Position numbers and translations under genes: made by a program. Below, piece by piece: positions 26,780 to 34,469 of a stretch of 64,000 bases of DNA. Source of the DNA: Smaragdicoccus niigatensis DSM 44881 = NBRC 103563 (lineage in GTDB: Bacteria > Actinomycetota > Actinomycetes > Mycobacteriales > Mycobacteriaceae); contig NZ_AQXZ01000018.1 in NCBI RefSeq assembly GCF_000380645.1, positions 372,001 through 436,000 on the forward strand. Direction: 5' to 3'. Every line of letters begins with the position of its first letter. Position 1 is the stretch's first letter. The notes beneath the pieces are model-generated. The model had not been told where the DNA came from and ran no database searches. It saw only the letters and a program-made list of their open reading frames with translations.

Positions 26780-26802
26780 TATCGGTTACATCGTATCCAT
26801 AA
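26780..26802. promoter_or_regulatory. Degenerate copy of the catabolic TetR operator
   Basis: The right half, GTATCCATAA, is identical to the strong operator; the left half, TATCGGTTAC, matches 6 of 10 bases. It is 18-40 bases upstream of the TetR start, placing it in that gene's promoter. Confidence 0.55.
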
Positions 26803-26830
26803 CTTTTCGACACCTCTTGACCTGTGAATT

Positions 26831-26855
26831 ATTATGGCTACGCTGTAACCATAAT
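26831..26855. promoter_or_regulatory. Third catabolic TetR operator, before the SRPBCC gene
   Basis: ATTATGGCTAC and GTAACCATAAT flank GCT; the arms pair at all but one position and match the 25995-26025 operator at most bases. It ends 40 bases before the GTG of the SRPBCC gene and sits in the divergent promoter region. Confidence 0.65.
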
Positions 26856-26895
26856 GCTCGCCCAGGTGAGCCACGACGACAGCAAGGAGAAAGCC

Positions 26896-27330
26896 GTGCG
26901 AACGGTCGAAGCGAATTCCAGCTATCCGACGAGCCCGGAAAAGGTCTGGGAGTTTCTCGGCAACCCAACGCGGTGGAGCGACTGGTTGGTGATCCACAAG
27001 TCCTGGAAGTCCGACGTTCCCGAGCCGGCGACCGAGGGTGAGAAAGCCACCGCGACCGCGACGGTCATCAATATGCCGATCACCATCGACTGGACGTTTG
27101 AGAAAGTAGCCCCACCGCAGCGCATCGAACTGAGTGGTATTACCCGCGCCGGCGTAAAGCTGGCACTGACGATCACGCTGTCGGGTACCGACGACTCGAC
27201 GAACGTCGACTTCGTAGCGAGCGTCGACGGCGGCATGATCGACGGTCCCATGGGTTCGATGTTCAAAAAGTCCCTCACGGGTGCACTCACCAAATCGCTC
27301 CGGAAACTCGGCGAATCCGTCGAGGCCTGA
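26896..27330 (+). CDS. SRPBCC (START/polyketide cyclase-like) family protein
   Basis: A 144-residue protein with the SRPBCC start 'SSYPTSPEKVWEFLGNPTRWSDWLVIHKSW' and alternating strands leading to the C-terminal helix MFKKSLTGALTKSLRKLGESV. This fold makes a deep hydrophobic pocket and acts as a cyclase, carrier or ligand-binding protein. GTG 26896 is chosen because AAGGAGA lies 5 bases before it; the longer in-frame start would run into the operator at 26831. It is divergent from the TetR gene and probably induced with the five-gene operon, so it may bind a pathway compound. Confidence 0.82.
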   Translation: MRTVEANSSYPTSPEKVWEFLGNPTRWSDWLVIHKSWKSDVPEPATEGEKATATATVINMPITIDWTFEKVAPPQRIELSGITRAGVKLALTITLSGTDDSTNVDFVASVDGGMIDGPMGSMFKKSLTGALTKSLRKLGESVEA

Positions 27331-27396
27331 TGGACCCGGCACGCCGCGCAAGTTGCGCATTTCGGCATACTCACGCGACTGACGTTGGGTTCTGAG

Positions 27397-27433
27397 ACAA
27401 TCTGCGATACGCTGCAGTAGTGCAACAGATTGT
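27397..27433. promoter_or_regulatory. Inverted repeat upstream of the QsdR-like regulator
   Basis: ACAATCTG (27397-27404) and CAGATTGT (27426-27433) are exact inverted 8-mers separated by 21 bases. They lie 125 bases before the regulator start in a gap with no other recognisable feature. The wide spacing suggests two half-sites or a stem rather than a classical TetR operator, so the assignment is tentative. Confidence 0.4.
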
Positions 27434-27557
27434 AAAACGTTTCACGCGGTGCGCGGCAGAGCTGTCCTGCGGCCATGCCTCGGCACGTAATCTGGTGCAG
27501 CGGTGAGAGCTGGCAGCACCATGGCAGTCCGTCTATGCGACAGGCAGGGGAGACTCA

Positions 27558-28145
27558 ATGCGAGAGACTCCGCTCGCCCGACAACTGGCAGAAACGCCGA
27601 GGCCTCCCAGTCCCCTGATGGCCTTCAAAATCGCACGGCAGTTGTTCGTCGAGGGCCGGCGGATCGAGATGCAGGAACTCGCGGCGACGCTGGGAGTCAG
27701 CCGTGCGACGCTGTTTCGCTGGGTTGGCGGGCGCGACGAACTCCTGTCGGAAGTCGTATGGTCCGTCACGAAACCGACCTTCCAGAAAGCCCAGCGGAAG
27801 AGCAGCGGCCACGGGGGAGCCTTCGTCGCGGCCACCATGGGGCACTTCTCGCAGGCAGTCATCGACTCCGAGTTCTTCGGCAAGTGGGTACACAGCGAGC
27901 CCGAACGCGCATTGCGCATCCTCACGACCAACTCCACGACCTTCCAGTCTCGTTTGACCGCGGAATTGGAGGAGCTGCTCGATCGCGAGGTCAACGCCGG
28001 TCGACTGGCCCTGCCGCTTTCGCTGCACGATTCTGCGTACCTGATCGTGCGGATCTCCGAGACCTTCATTTATGCGGACATGATCACCGGCGAGACTCCG
28101 GACAGCAGCAAGGTCGCGCAAGCGGTGAACGCGCTGCTGCGCTGA
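27558..28145 (+). CDS. TetR-like regulator, QsdR type
   Basis: A 195-residue regulator. The HTH reads ARQLFVEGRRIEMQELAATLGVSRATLFRWVGGRDELLSEVVWS, followed by an all-helical effector domain with LRILTTNSTTFQSRLTAELEELLDREVNAG. This resembles the QsdR group, named after a regulator of lactone degradation in Rhodococcus, although that group is broad. The start has GGGGAG 7 bases upstream. It is the first gene of a tightly packed rightward operon with the PHA synthase genes and is likely their regulator. I am sure of TetR-like and moderately sure of the subgroup. Confidence 0.82.
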   Translation: MRETPLARQLAETPRPPSPLMAFKIARQLFVEGRRIEMQELAATLGVSRATLFRWVGGRDELLSEVVWSVTKPTFQKAQRKSSGHGGAFVAATMGHFSQAVIDSEFFGKWVHSEPERALRILTTNSTTFQSRLTAELEELLDREVNAGRLALPLSLHDSAYLIVRISETFIYADMITGETPDSSKVAQAVNALLR

Positions 28146-28179
28146 CGACGATGCACGCCGCTGACCGGGAGGTACGGGC

Positions 28180-28479
28180 GTGAAGATTCCCTCCTTGATT
28201 GAGGCGTATGGCGCGGTCCAGACTCGTCTCGAGCCTCGCCTTCAGGATGTCCTCGCAAACCCCTCGTTCACTCAGGTCGCTGCCGTCATTAGCGAGGCCC
28301 AGACCGCCGTTGGACATGCGATCGACGGAGTAAATGCGCGCATCCTTCACGCGCTCAACCTCCCCGCGGGCACGGACGTCAAACGGCTGCGTCGGCAGAT
28401 CGGCGACCTCGACCACGAGATGCGCATCCTGCGGCTGCAACTGTCCAGGTTCCTCGAGGACCGCGACAATGCCCACTGA
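28180..28479 (+). CDS. Short PhaE-like PHA synthase subunit
   Basis: A 99-residue helical protein from GTG 28180 with GGGAGG before it. Its C-terminal half, LNLPAGTDVKRLRRQIGDLDHEMRILRLQL, matches the 'LxLP...ev..L.rr...L...mr.L' coiled-coil end of PhaE, the second subunit of class III polyhydroxyalkanoate synthases. PhaE is normally about 300-360 residues, so this would be a minimal form keeping only the C-terminal module. Its stop lies inside the start of the synthase gene (11-base overlap), which fits co-translation of two subunits. The PhaE assignment rests on pattern recognition and should be treated as probable. Confidence 0.65.
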   Translation: MKIPSLIEAYGAVQTRLEPRLQDVLANPSFTQVAAVISEAQTAVGHAIDGVNARILHALNLPAGTDVKRLRRQIGDLDHEMRILRLQLSRFLEDRDNAH

Positions 28480-29548
28480 GCAGGTCTCGACACTCGAACG
28501 CGTGCGGCGCGAGATAGAGCGCAACGCGCTGCGCGCGCGAAACGGCATCAGGCTAGCGACCGGTATTTCCAAGCCCAAGACCGGACAGTCACCCAAGGAC
28601 GTGGTCTGGACGTTCGGCCGAGCCGAACTCTGGCATTACCGCAACGATGCGGTCCGCTTCACCCCGCCGCTGTTGATCATTCCGAGTCTGGTCAGCCGCA
28701 GCAACATCCTCGACCTCGCGACCGGGAACAGCCTGATCGAGGCGCTGGTCAGTGCGGGTTTTGACGTCTACATGCTCGATTGGGGAACTCCGGACGAGCG
28801 CGATGCGGCCAACCGTCTCGAGGACTATGTCGATCTGGCGATTCCCGCCGCGATCGCGCAGGTACGGCGGCGGGCCAACGTGCCCGAAGTGAATCTGCTG
28901 GGCTACTGCTTCGGCGGGGTACTGACATTGATGCACGCGGCACACAACCCGACGTCCCCGATTCAGTCGCTCACGGTGGTCGCGTGCCCGGTCGATTTCA
29001 GTCAACTCGGTGCGCTTGTCGATGTAATCGGGCGGACGGAGTTCGATGTCGAGAAGGCCCTGGACGACAACGGCAATATCCCGCCCCAGGTCATTGCGCA
29101 GAGCTTTCGAACCTTGGCGCCCATGGGCGACATCACGAACTACGTGAATCTGCTCGACCAGATGTGGCGCGACGAGTTCGTCACCGCCCACCAGTTGATG
29201 AACGGCTGGGCCACCGATCACATCCCGTTCCCAGGTGCCGCGGCGCGGCAGACCGCCAACATGCTCATTCGCGACAATGCACTGATGAACGGCCGGCTCG
29301 AACTCGGCGGCGACCGCGTGAGCCTGTCCGAGATCACGGTGCCTTTCCTTGCGGTCTTGGGGACCCGCGACACCATCATCCCTGAAGCTGCGTCGGCGCC
29401 GGTCACCGACTTGGTCGGCTCGGCCCAGAAGGAGACACTGCGCATGGACGGCGGGCACGTCGGTCTTGTCGTCGGCAGATCGGCGCATCGAAAAACGATT
29501 CCCAAGCTCATCGATTTCCTGCAAAAACGAAGCGAGCCGCTGTCATGA
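28469..29548 (+). CDS. phaC: Polyhydroxyalkanoate synthase, class III PhaC type
   Basis: A 359-residue alpha/beta-fold enzyme that polymerises hydroxyacyl-CoA into polyester. The lipase box is GYCFGG, with cysteine (Cys147) instead of serine as nucleophile, the hallmark of PHA synthases. Asp301 (GTRDTIIP) and His330 (GGHVGL) complete the triad, and the conserved MLDWGTPDERD and LEDYVD stretch is present. The length fits class I/IV-independent, class III catalytic subunits. ATG 28469 overlaps the PhaE-like gene, and its end overlaps the GNAT gene by ATGA. A related thioester hydrolase role cannot be excluded, but the cysteine box argues for a synthase. Confidence 0.85.
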   Translation: MPTEQVSTLERVRREIERNALRARNGIRLATGISKPKTGQSPKDVVWTFGRAELWHYRNDAVRFTPPLLIIPSLVSRSNILDLATGNSLIEALVSAGFDVYMLDWGTPDERDAANRLEDYVDLAIPAAIAQVRRRANVPEVNLLGYCFGGVLTLMHAAHNPTSPIQSLTVVACPVDFSQLGALVDVIGRTEFDVEKALDDNGNIPPQVIAQSFRTLAPMGDITNYVNLLDQMWRDEFVTAHQLMNGWATDHIPFPGAAARQTANMLIRDNALMNGRLELGGDRVSLSEITVPFLAVLGTRDTIIPEAASAPVTDLVGSAQKETLRMDGGHVGLVVGRSAHRKTIPKLIDFLQKRSEPLS

Positions 29549-30069
29549 CCATCTCACCCATCACCTCCGTCAATATCGATGCAGTCATCGCGTTCTTCGG
29601 CAAACTGTCCGACCGAGACCTGACCTTCATTCGCGAGGACCTATCCGACACCGCCGGTATCACCGCCCTCGCCGGACAGTCCCTGCGGTGGATCGACACC
29701 GACGGCTCCGTTGCGGCCGGCTATGTCGCGGTCGAGCGACTGCCGGGCTGGTCGAGCCACGTCGGCGAGCTGCGCCTGGTGGTCGATCCAAAACGCCGCG
29801 GATCCGGGCGTGGCCGCGCACTCGCACAACACGCCCTCACCGAGGCGTTCAGTGCCGGCATCAGGAAGGTCGTCGTCGAGCTCGCCGTAGACCAACAGCG
29901 CGCGATCGAAATGTTCTCCGGTCTCGGATTCAGCGGTGAGGCGTTGTTGCGCGACCACATCCGGGATCGCGAGGGACAGCTGCACGACCTGCTGGTGCTG
30001 GCACACAACGTCGACGAGAACTGGTCCGCAATCGACGGGGTCGGGATGGCCGACGCTCTGATGTCCTGA
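29545..30069 (+). CDS. GNAT family N-acetyltransferase
   Basis: A 174-residue acetyltransferase. The acetyl-CoA loop lies in ELRLVVDPKRRGSGRGRALAQHAL (R-x-x-G-x-G pattern), and IEMFSGLGFSGEALLRDHIRDREGQLHDLLVL gives the C-terminal strands. The acceptor is unknown. It is coupled by ATGA to the PHA synthase gene and its TGATG overlaps the following hydrolase, so it belongs to the storage operon by position. Its role there is not obvious. Confidence 0.85.
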   Translation: MTISPITSVNIDAVIAFFGKLSDRDLTFIREDLSDTAGITALAGQSLRWIDTDGSVAAGYVAVERLPGWSSHVGELRLVVDPKRRGSGRGRALAQHALTEAFSAGIRKVVVELAVDQQRAIEMFSGLGFSGEALLRDHIRDREGQLHDLLVLAHNVDENWSAIDGVGMADALMS

Positions 30070-30836
30070 TGGCGCACATGAGTACCGAAGCGGCGCCCAA
30101 TCTCGCCCTATGGTCGACGGACTACGCGCGGTCGCTGGCCGAGGCGAGTTCACTCGCCCTTACGTGGCCGATCCTGTCCCGCGCGCCACGCGGCGACGGA
30201 CACCCAGTGCTCGTCCTGCCAGGACTCGGGGCCAGCGACCTGTCCACTACCGTTCTGCGGCGCTTCCTGCGCCAACAGGGCTACCGAACCTACCGGTGGA
30301 AGCTCGGCACCAACTTAGGACTGACCGCAAAGATCGTCGACGGCATGCCCGATCGGCTCGCCGACATCAGGGCGCGAAACAACGGTCAGCCGATCTCGAT
30401 CATCGGCTGGAGCCTCGGCGGCATCTTCGCCCGTCGACTTGCGCGCGCAACACCGGAGTCGGTTCGTCAAGTCATCACGTTGGGGAGCCCGATTCGGCTC
30501 CGCGACCATGCGCACAGCAATGCACATTGGCTCTACAACCTATGGCGAAAGCGGCACGTCGAGGACCTCAACTTGCCCCTGGAAGACGGACTCGGCCCGC
30601 TGCTCGTCCCCGCGACGTCGGTATACAGCCGACTCGATGGCTTCGTTCCGTGGAGTGCCTGCCTCGATGAGCCCGCCGAAAACTCCGAAAACGTCGAGGT
30701 GCGATCGAGCCATCTCGGCTTCGGGCAACATCCAGCCGTTCTCTATGTCGTGGCCGACCGGCTCGCCCAGAAGCCCGGCCAGTGGGCACCTTTCCGGAGT
30801 CCGCGAATGTTTCGTTCCGCGTTCCCGACACGCTGA
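30069..30836 (+). CDS. Alpha/beta fold hydrolase (lipase/acyltransferase-like)
   Basis: A 255-residue protein. 'HPVLVLPGLGASDLSTTVLRRFLRQQGY' and GWSLGGIFAR with Ser in G-W-S-L-G resemble triacylglycerol lipase/PGAP1-like hydrolases with a short lid. A histidine near the end (SSHLGFGQHPAVLY) is the probable base. The start overlaps the GNAT stop. As the last gene of the PHA synthase operon it could act as a depolymerase or thioesterase, which is inference only. The next gene is convergent, with a 14-bp inverted repeat in the gap. Confidence 0.83.
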   Translation: MAHMSTEAAPNLALWSTDYARSLAEASSLALTWPILSRAPRGDGHPVLVLPGLGASDLSTTVLRRFLRQQGYRTYRWKLGTNLGLTAKIVDGMPDRLADIRARNNGQPISIIGWSLGGIFARRLARATPESVRQVITLGSPIRLRDHAHSNAHWLYNLWRKRHVEDLNLPLEDGLGPLLVPATSVYSRLDGFVPWSACLDEPAENSENVEVRSSHLGFGQHPAVLYVVADRLAQKPGQWAPFRSPRMFRSAFPTR

Positions 30837-30915
30837 ACGGCAGTCGACGGCACAGTCGTCATCACGATGAACTAAGCCCGCCGGATGGCTCGATCATCTC
30901 TCGGTCTCGTGGTCG

Positions 30916-30985
30916 ACGATTCGGTGCTCCACCGGCGATCTCATCGAAATACTGACGTGAGGTCGTTGGTAGAGCACCGAATCGT
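30916..30985. terminator. Long-range inverted repeat between convergent genes
   Basis: ACGATTCGGTGCTC (30916-30929) and GAGCACCGAATCGT (30972-30985) form a perfect 14-bp stem with a 42-base loop, followed on the plus strand by TTTT. It lies in the 235-base gap between the storage operon and the leftward MBL gene. A terminator for the rightward operon is the simplest reading; the large loop is unusual. Confidence 0.55.
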
Positions 30986-31071
30986 TTTGCTCGCGGATTA
31001 TGAGACGGCAGGTGGCTGTCGCTCAGTCGCCGGTTGTCGCTGAGAGTGGTCGACGAAGACAGCGGGATGGT

Positions 31072-32004
31072 TTACCGGGACTCGCTCGCCGCTGACGCAC
31101 CAACTCCGCGCTGCATCATTGCGCCGATCGCTGAGAACTGCAGGGTCCAGAGATTGCCGTGATACGGGTACTTCGCCGTCATGGCGGAGACCAGCGCGTC
31201 GGCATCCTCTGCGACCTCGTATGCGGCCGCGAAATCCTTGATGTACGAGCGGGTCTGCGCAATCATCCGCTCGATCGCATAGTCGTCTCCGTCGGGCCTG
31301 CGGTGGCCGGCCACGATCATCCGAGGCTGGAGGCTCTCCACGAGGTCGACCGTCTCGAGCCAGTCCTGCCATTCTGCCGGCGTAGACAATCCGAGCATCG
31401 GGTGGATCTCGTTGTAGACGGAGTCGCCGGCCACCACGACATCGATGTCGGGAATGTGGACGATGGTCGTGGGATGGACGTCAGCCTGCTTGACCTCGAT
31501 GATCTTGACCGGCGAACCGTCGACGAAAAGCGTGTGGTCCTCCAGCGGTTCAGGCACCGGCCCGGCCGTTACGCAGGAGTCGCCGAACATCATCTTCCAC
31601 TGCTCGGTCTGCAGGTCCATGGTTTCCTTGATCTCCTCGATCACATGCGGCAGCGCCACACACTTCGCACTCGGAAACCGCTCGAGGAGGGGACCGAACC
31701 CGAGGTAGTGATCCTGGTGCGCGTGGGTGATGTAAATCGTCGTGAGCTGCTTGCCGGTGCGCTCGATGAGATCTCCGAGGTCGCGAACGTCATCTTTGAG
31801 GTACAGGGCGTCGATCAGAACCGCCTCCGTCGCCCCGGTCACCAAGGTCGCGGTGGTTGGCGAGAAGGTGCCCGAGGGAATCCCCGGAACCTCGACGACG
31901 GGAATGTTCGGCCAGCGACCGACGAACACAGTTGCGCGGATCGGCGGAGCGTCCGTCGACGATCCCGTCGAGGTATTGGCGGACGAATAGGTTGCGGTCT
32001 CCAC
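31072..32004 (-). CDS. MBL-fold metallo-hydrolase
   Basis: A 310-residue protein with the metallo-beta-lactamase zinc motif THAHQDH at residues 93-99. Further ligands are expected at VVAGDSVYNEIHP (Asp) and MIVAGHRRP (His). The N-terminal part 'SGTFSPTTATLVTGATEAVLIDALY' fits the fold. There is no signal peptide. The family includes lactonases, glyoxalase II-like thioesterases and quinolone-signal-type hydrolases; with the QsdR-like gene nearby, lactone hydrolysis is tempting, but the two genes are convergent and not coupled. It is transcribed alone, divergent from nothing close. Confidence 0.87.
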   Translation of the reverse strand: METATYSSANTSTGSSTDAPPIRATVFVGRWPNIPVVEVPGIPSGTFSPTTATLVTGATEAVLIDALYLKDDVRDLGDLIERTGKQLTTIYITHAHQDHYLGFGPLLERFPSAKCVALPHVIEEIKETMDLQTEQWKMMFGDSCVTAGPVPEPLEDHTLFVDGSPVKIIEVKQADVHPTTIVHIPDIDVVVAGDSVYNEIHPMLGLSTPAEWQDWLETVDLVESLQPRMIVAGHRRPDGDDYAIERMIAQTRSYIKDFAAAYEVAEDADALVSAMTAKYPYHGNLWTLQFSAIGAMMQRGVGASAASESR

Positions 32005-32157
32005 GGAGTACCTCCAGATAATGCGGGGCGGTCAGTAGTCGCCTGAGGCCGTACACGTTGTACTGCAGCGACAAATTCACGGTACGAACCAGCGTCTTTG
32101 GTCGAATAGAACAGCTATGCCCATGAGTGGTACGGAAGCGCCACGGTGGGCGACTCT

Positions 32158-33141
32158 CTAAATGGCGATGCCTACTTCTGAACTCCGAGGAGTCCCATGT
32201 GCTTCGCGGTAGTCGCCGGGCGACAAGGACAGATGACGTCGGAATTCTCGGCCGAGGTGGCTTGCATCGCAGAATCCCCAGCGGTGGGCAATCGCCGCGA
32301 TCGAAAGATTCGAGTGCACGAGGTCATCTCTCGCGGCGGCCAGGCGGTACTTTCGGACGACCGCTCCGACGGTGTCGCCGGTTGCTTCGAATGCGCGGTG
32401 GACGGTTCTGGGTGCGACATTGTGCGCAGCCGCGAGTTCCTGGACCCTGATGGCACCGTCTGAAAGGTGATTCCTGATCCACGTCTCTAGCTGTCGCCGG
32501 AGCAGTGGCAAAAGCTCACCCCCGCCGAGATCGGGGAGCCGACTTGCCTGGATCATCCCGGCGATGACAGTCAGAAGAGCGTTGCGCGCGGTCTCGGTCT
32601 CTACCGGCGACATGCGGCCGTAGTGGCTGTCGACGCCACTGAGGAAGTCCTGCAGGATCTTGGCCAACGGATTCTCGGTTGTGTCCAGGACCAGACAATC
32701 GGGTACGCGGCTACCCGTGTCGAACGAAGCGAGCGCAGTCATGGGCACTCTGATCGTTCGTTTTGTCAGGTGGTCGGGGATGACGAAGGTCCCCGTGGCC
32801 CGGGTAGTGGTGATCACAACCGCTCCGGGCCGAAGCACAACCGTCTGACCCGCGATTTCGATGAGTTGTTCGCCCGCGGAGGCGGTGATCACCAGCACGG
32901 CGTCATCGTCGCGACGTGCCAGACTGTTGCCTCGAACTCCCTCTACCGGTGGGCACTCCCAATCGGTGATGAGAAGATCGCCGAGATCGCGGGTCCGGAA
33001 AGAGCCGCAGTCTCCGATCCACTCCGTGCGGCGCAGTTCCATGCTGACCAAGCGGTCACGAACGGCTGCCCGCCAGTGAAAGTCATGCTCTTCCAGCGCA
33101 GCGCGGTCCGAACGGGCCAAGGTTGCTAGAGCTGGCGTCAC
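32158..33141 (-). CDS. AraC family transcriptional regulator
   Basis: A 327-residue regulator with an N-terminal cupin-like sensing domain (AVLVITASAGEQLIEIAGQTVVLRPGAVVITTT) and a C-terminal double HTH: IRVQELAAAHNVAPRTVHRAFEATG and SIAAIAHRWGFCDASHLGREFRRHLSLSPGDYR. GTG 33141 is preceded by AGGAGG. It is divergent from another AraC gene 91 bases away, of a different subfamily. Likely activator of a neighbouring catabolic unit; the target and inducer are unknown. Confidence 0.88.
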   Translation of the reverse strand: MTPALATLARSDRAALEEHDFHWRAAVRDRLVSMELRRTEWIGDCGSFRTRDLGDLLITDWECPPVEGVRGNSLARRDDDAVLVITASAGEQLIEIAGQTVVLRPGAVVITTTRATGTFVIPDHLTKRTIRVPMTALASFDTGSRVPDCLVLDTTENPLAKILQDFLSGVDSHYGRMSPVETETARNALLTVIAGMIQASRLPDLGGGELLPLLRRQLETWIRNHLSDGAIRVQELAAAHNVAPRTVHRAFEATGDTVGAVVRKYRLAAARDDLVHSNLSIAAIAHRWGFCDASHLGREFRRHLSLSPGDYREAHGTPRSSEVGIAI

Positions 33142-33232
33142 GGCCTGCCTCCTGCCGGGGTTGCTGGTGTCTTCCTCTAGTTTCCTCGCCGAAATTGGCG
33201 TTTACTTGTCCCAAGACGACAAGGATTTGTCT

Positions 33233-34246
33233 GTGCGCGACAGCGAGGTGCCCATTCGGGCCACGGCTTTGCGAGGGTTTGCCACTCTCGTCGATGAGTT
33301 GGGCGGCTCGGGTCCCGAATTACTTAGCGCGTGCGGTTTGGATGAGAGGACTGTCGCTGGGCAGGACACCTTCGTCAGCGTCGGGATAGTCGAGAGACTC
33401 CTCGAAGGCGCGGCGTCGCGGTTGGCGGTCCCAGACTTCGGATTGCGCATGGCGGCCCAGCAAGACCTGGACTTCATGGGCCCGGTCGCGGTCGCGATCG
33501 AGAATTCGCGAACGATTGGGGAAGCGCTCGAGTGCGCAAGACGCTATCTGTTCGTTCACAGCCCGGCTCTGTCCCTCGAACCGATCGCCGATCCGTTGGA
33601 CAACCCGGAGATGATCGGGCTTCGCTACCGACTGGGCAGTTCCCCGCAAAGCATCGACTACGGCATCGCGATCGTTCATCGCATCTTTTTACTGATCAAC
33701 GGTGCAGTGCCATACGGGCTCAGAACCGTGCAACTTCCGCATCCGCCTCTGGCGCCCGAAGCGGCTTACCGGGATTTCTTTGCGGCGCCGGTCACGTTCG
33801 GCAGCACGAGCGCCGTCCTGCGAGTACCGCGCCAGTTGCTCGCGGCACCGGTCAGCGGAGGCAACGACCTGCTCCGCGACATGGCGATCGACTACCTGGA
33901 AACCCACTTCGGCCACAAAGGCTTACCAGTCTCCGACCTGGTGGCTGAGATTGTCGCCGACCAACTTGGCTTCGCTACCCCTGACTTGTCGAAAGTCTCG
34001 CGTCTGCTGAAGTTGCACCCGCGTACGCTGCAACGGATCCTGTCCGCAGAGGGCACTTCCTTCAACCACATCGTTGATGAGATACGACAAGATCAAACTC
34101 TGAAACTCATTACGACAACGCAATTGTCGTTCTCGCAGATCGCGACGCGAGTCGGAATGCACGAACAGTCCAGCTTCACTCGAGCGGTCCGCAGGTGGTT
34201 CAAGACGTCACCCTCGCAGCTACGCCGTCGTCCTGATGAAGGCTGA
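33233..34246 (+). CDS. AraC family regulator with arabinose-binding-like (OruR-type) domain
   Basis: A 337-residue regulator. The N-terminal domain starts IRATALRGFATLVDELGGSGPELLSACGL and continues in the pattern of the OruR/ArgR-type AraC group. The C-terminal HTH is LSKVSRLLKLHPRTLQRILSAEGTSF and LSFSQIATRVGMHEQSSFTRAVRRWFKTSPSQLRR. GTG 33233 has AAGGA 7 bases before it and gives the usual N-terminus; a TTG 72 bases upstream is less likely. CTTGTC and GACAAG flank 7 bases at 33205-33223 just upstream. It is codirectional with, and probably activates, the hydrolase-tautomerase-ligase-thiolase operon that begins 223 bases downstream. Confidence 0.88.
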   Translation: MRDSEVPIRATALRGFATLVDELGGSGPELLSACGLDERTVAGQDTFVSVGIVERLLEGAASRLAVPDFGLRMAAQQDLDFMGPVAVAIENSRTIGEALECARRYLFVHSPALSLEPIADPLDNPEMIGLRYRLGSSPQSIDYGIAIVHRIFLLINGAVPYGLRTVQLPHPPLAPEAAYRDFFAAPVTFGSTSAVLRVPRQLLAAPVSGGNDLLRDMAIDYLETHFGHKGLPVSDLVAEIVADQLGFATPDLSKVSRLLKLHPRTLQRILSAEGTSFNHIVDEIRQDQTLKLITTTQLSFSQIATRVGMHEQSSFTRAVRRWFKTSPSQLRRRPDEG

Positions 34247-34469
34247 GTCGCCTCGAATGATGCACGACCGCGGATAACTTTCCTGTCCGCGCCGGACTCT
34301 GCAACGCACGTTGGCAGAGCGATCCCACTGGACGTCAGAAGCGTTCTATTGCGGCGGACCTCGCCTGATTAGCGTCGAAATGGTCAAGGCCACAGTTCAG
34401 AGAACGTGCGGCCGACGAATCCAATCGCACACCACCGCGAGAGTATTTCGCATTTCGAACTGGAGAATC

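Noticed and set aside
26763-26813. Longer N-terminus for the catabolic TetR (start at 26813)
   Set aside because: It would contain the operator-like site 26780-26802; ATG 26762 has its own GGAG.
32005-32157. Search for regulatory repeats between the MBL and AraC genes
   Set aside because: No palindrome or promoter pair better than chance was seen by eye.
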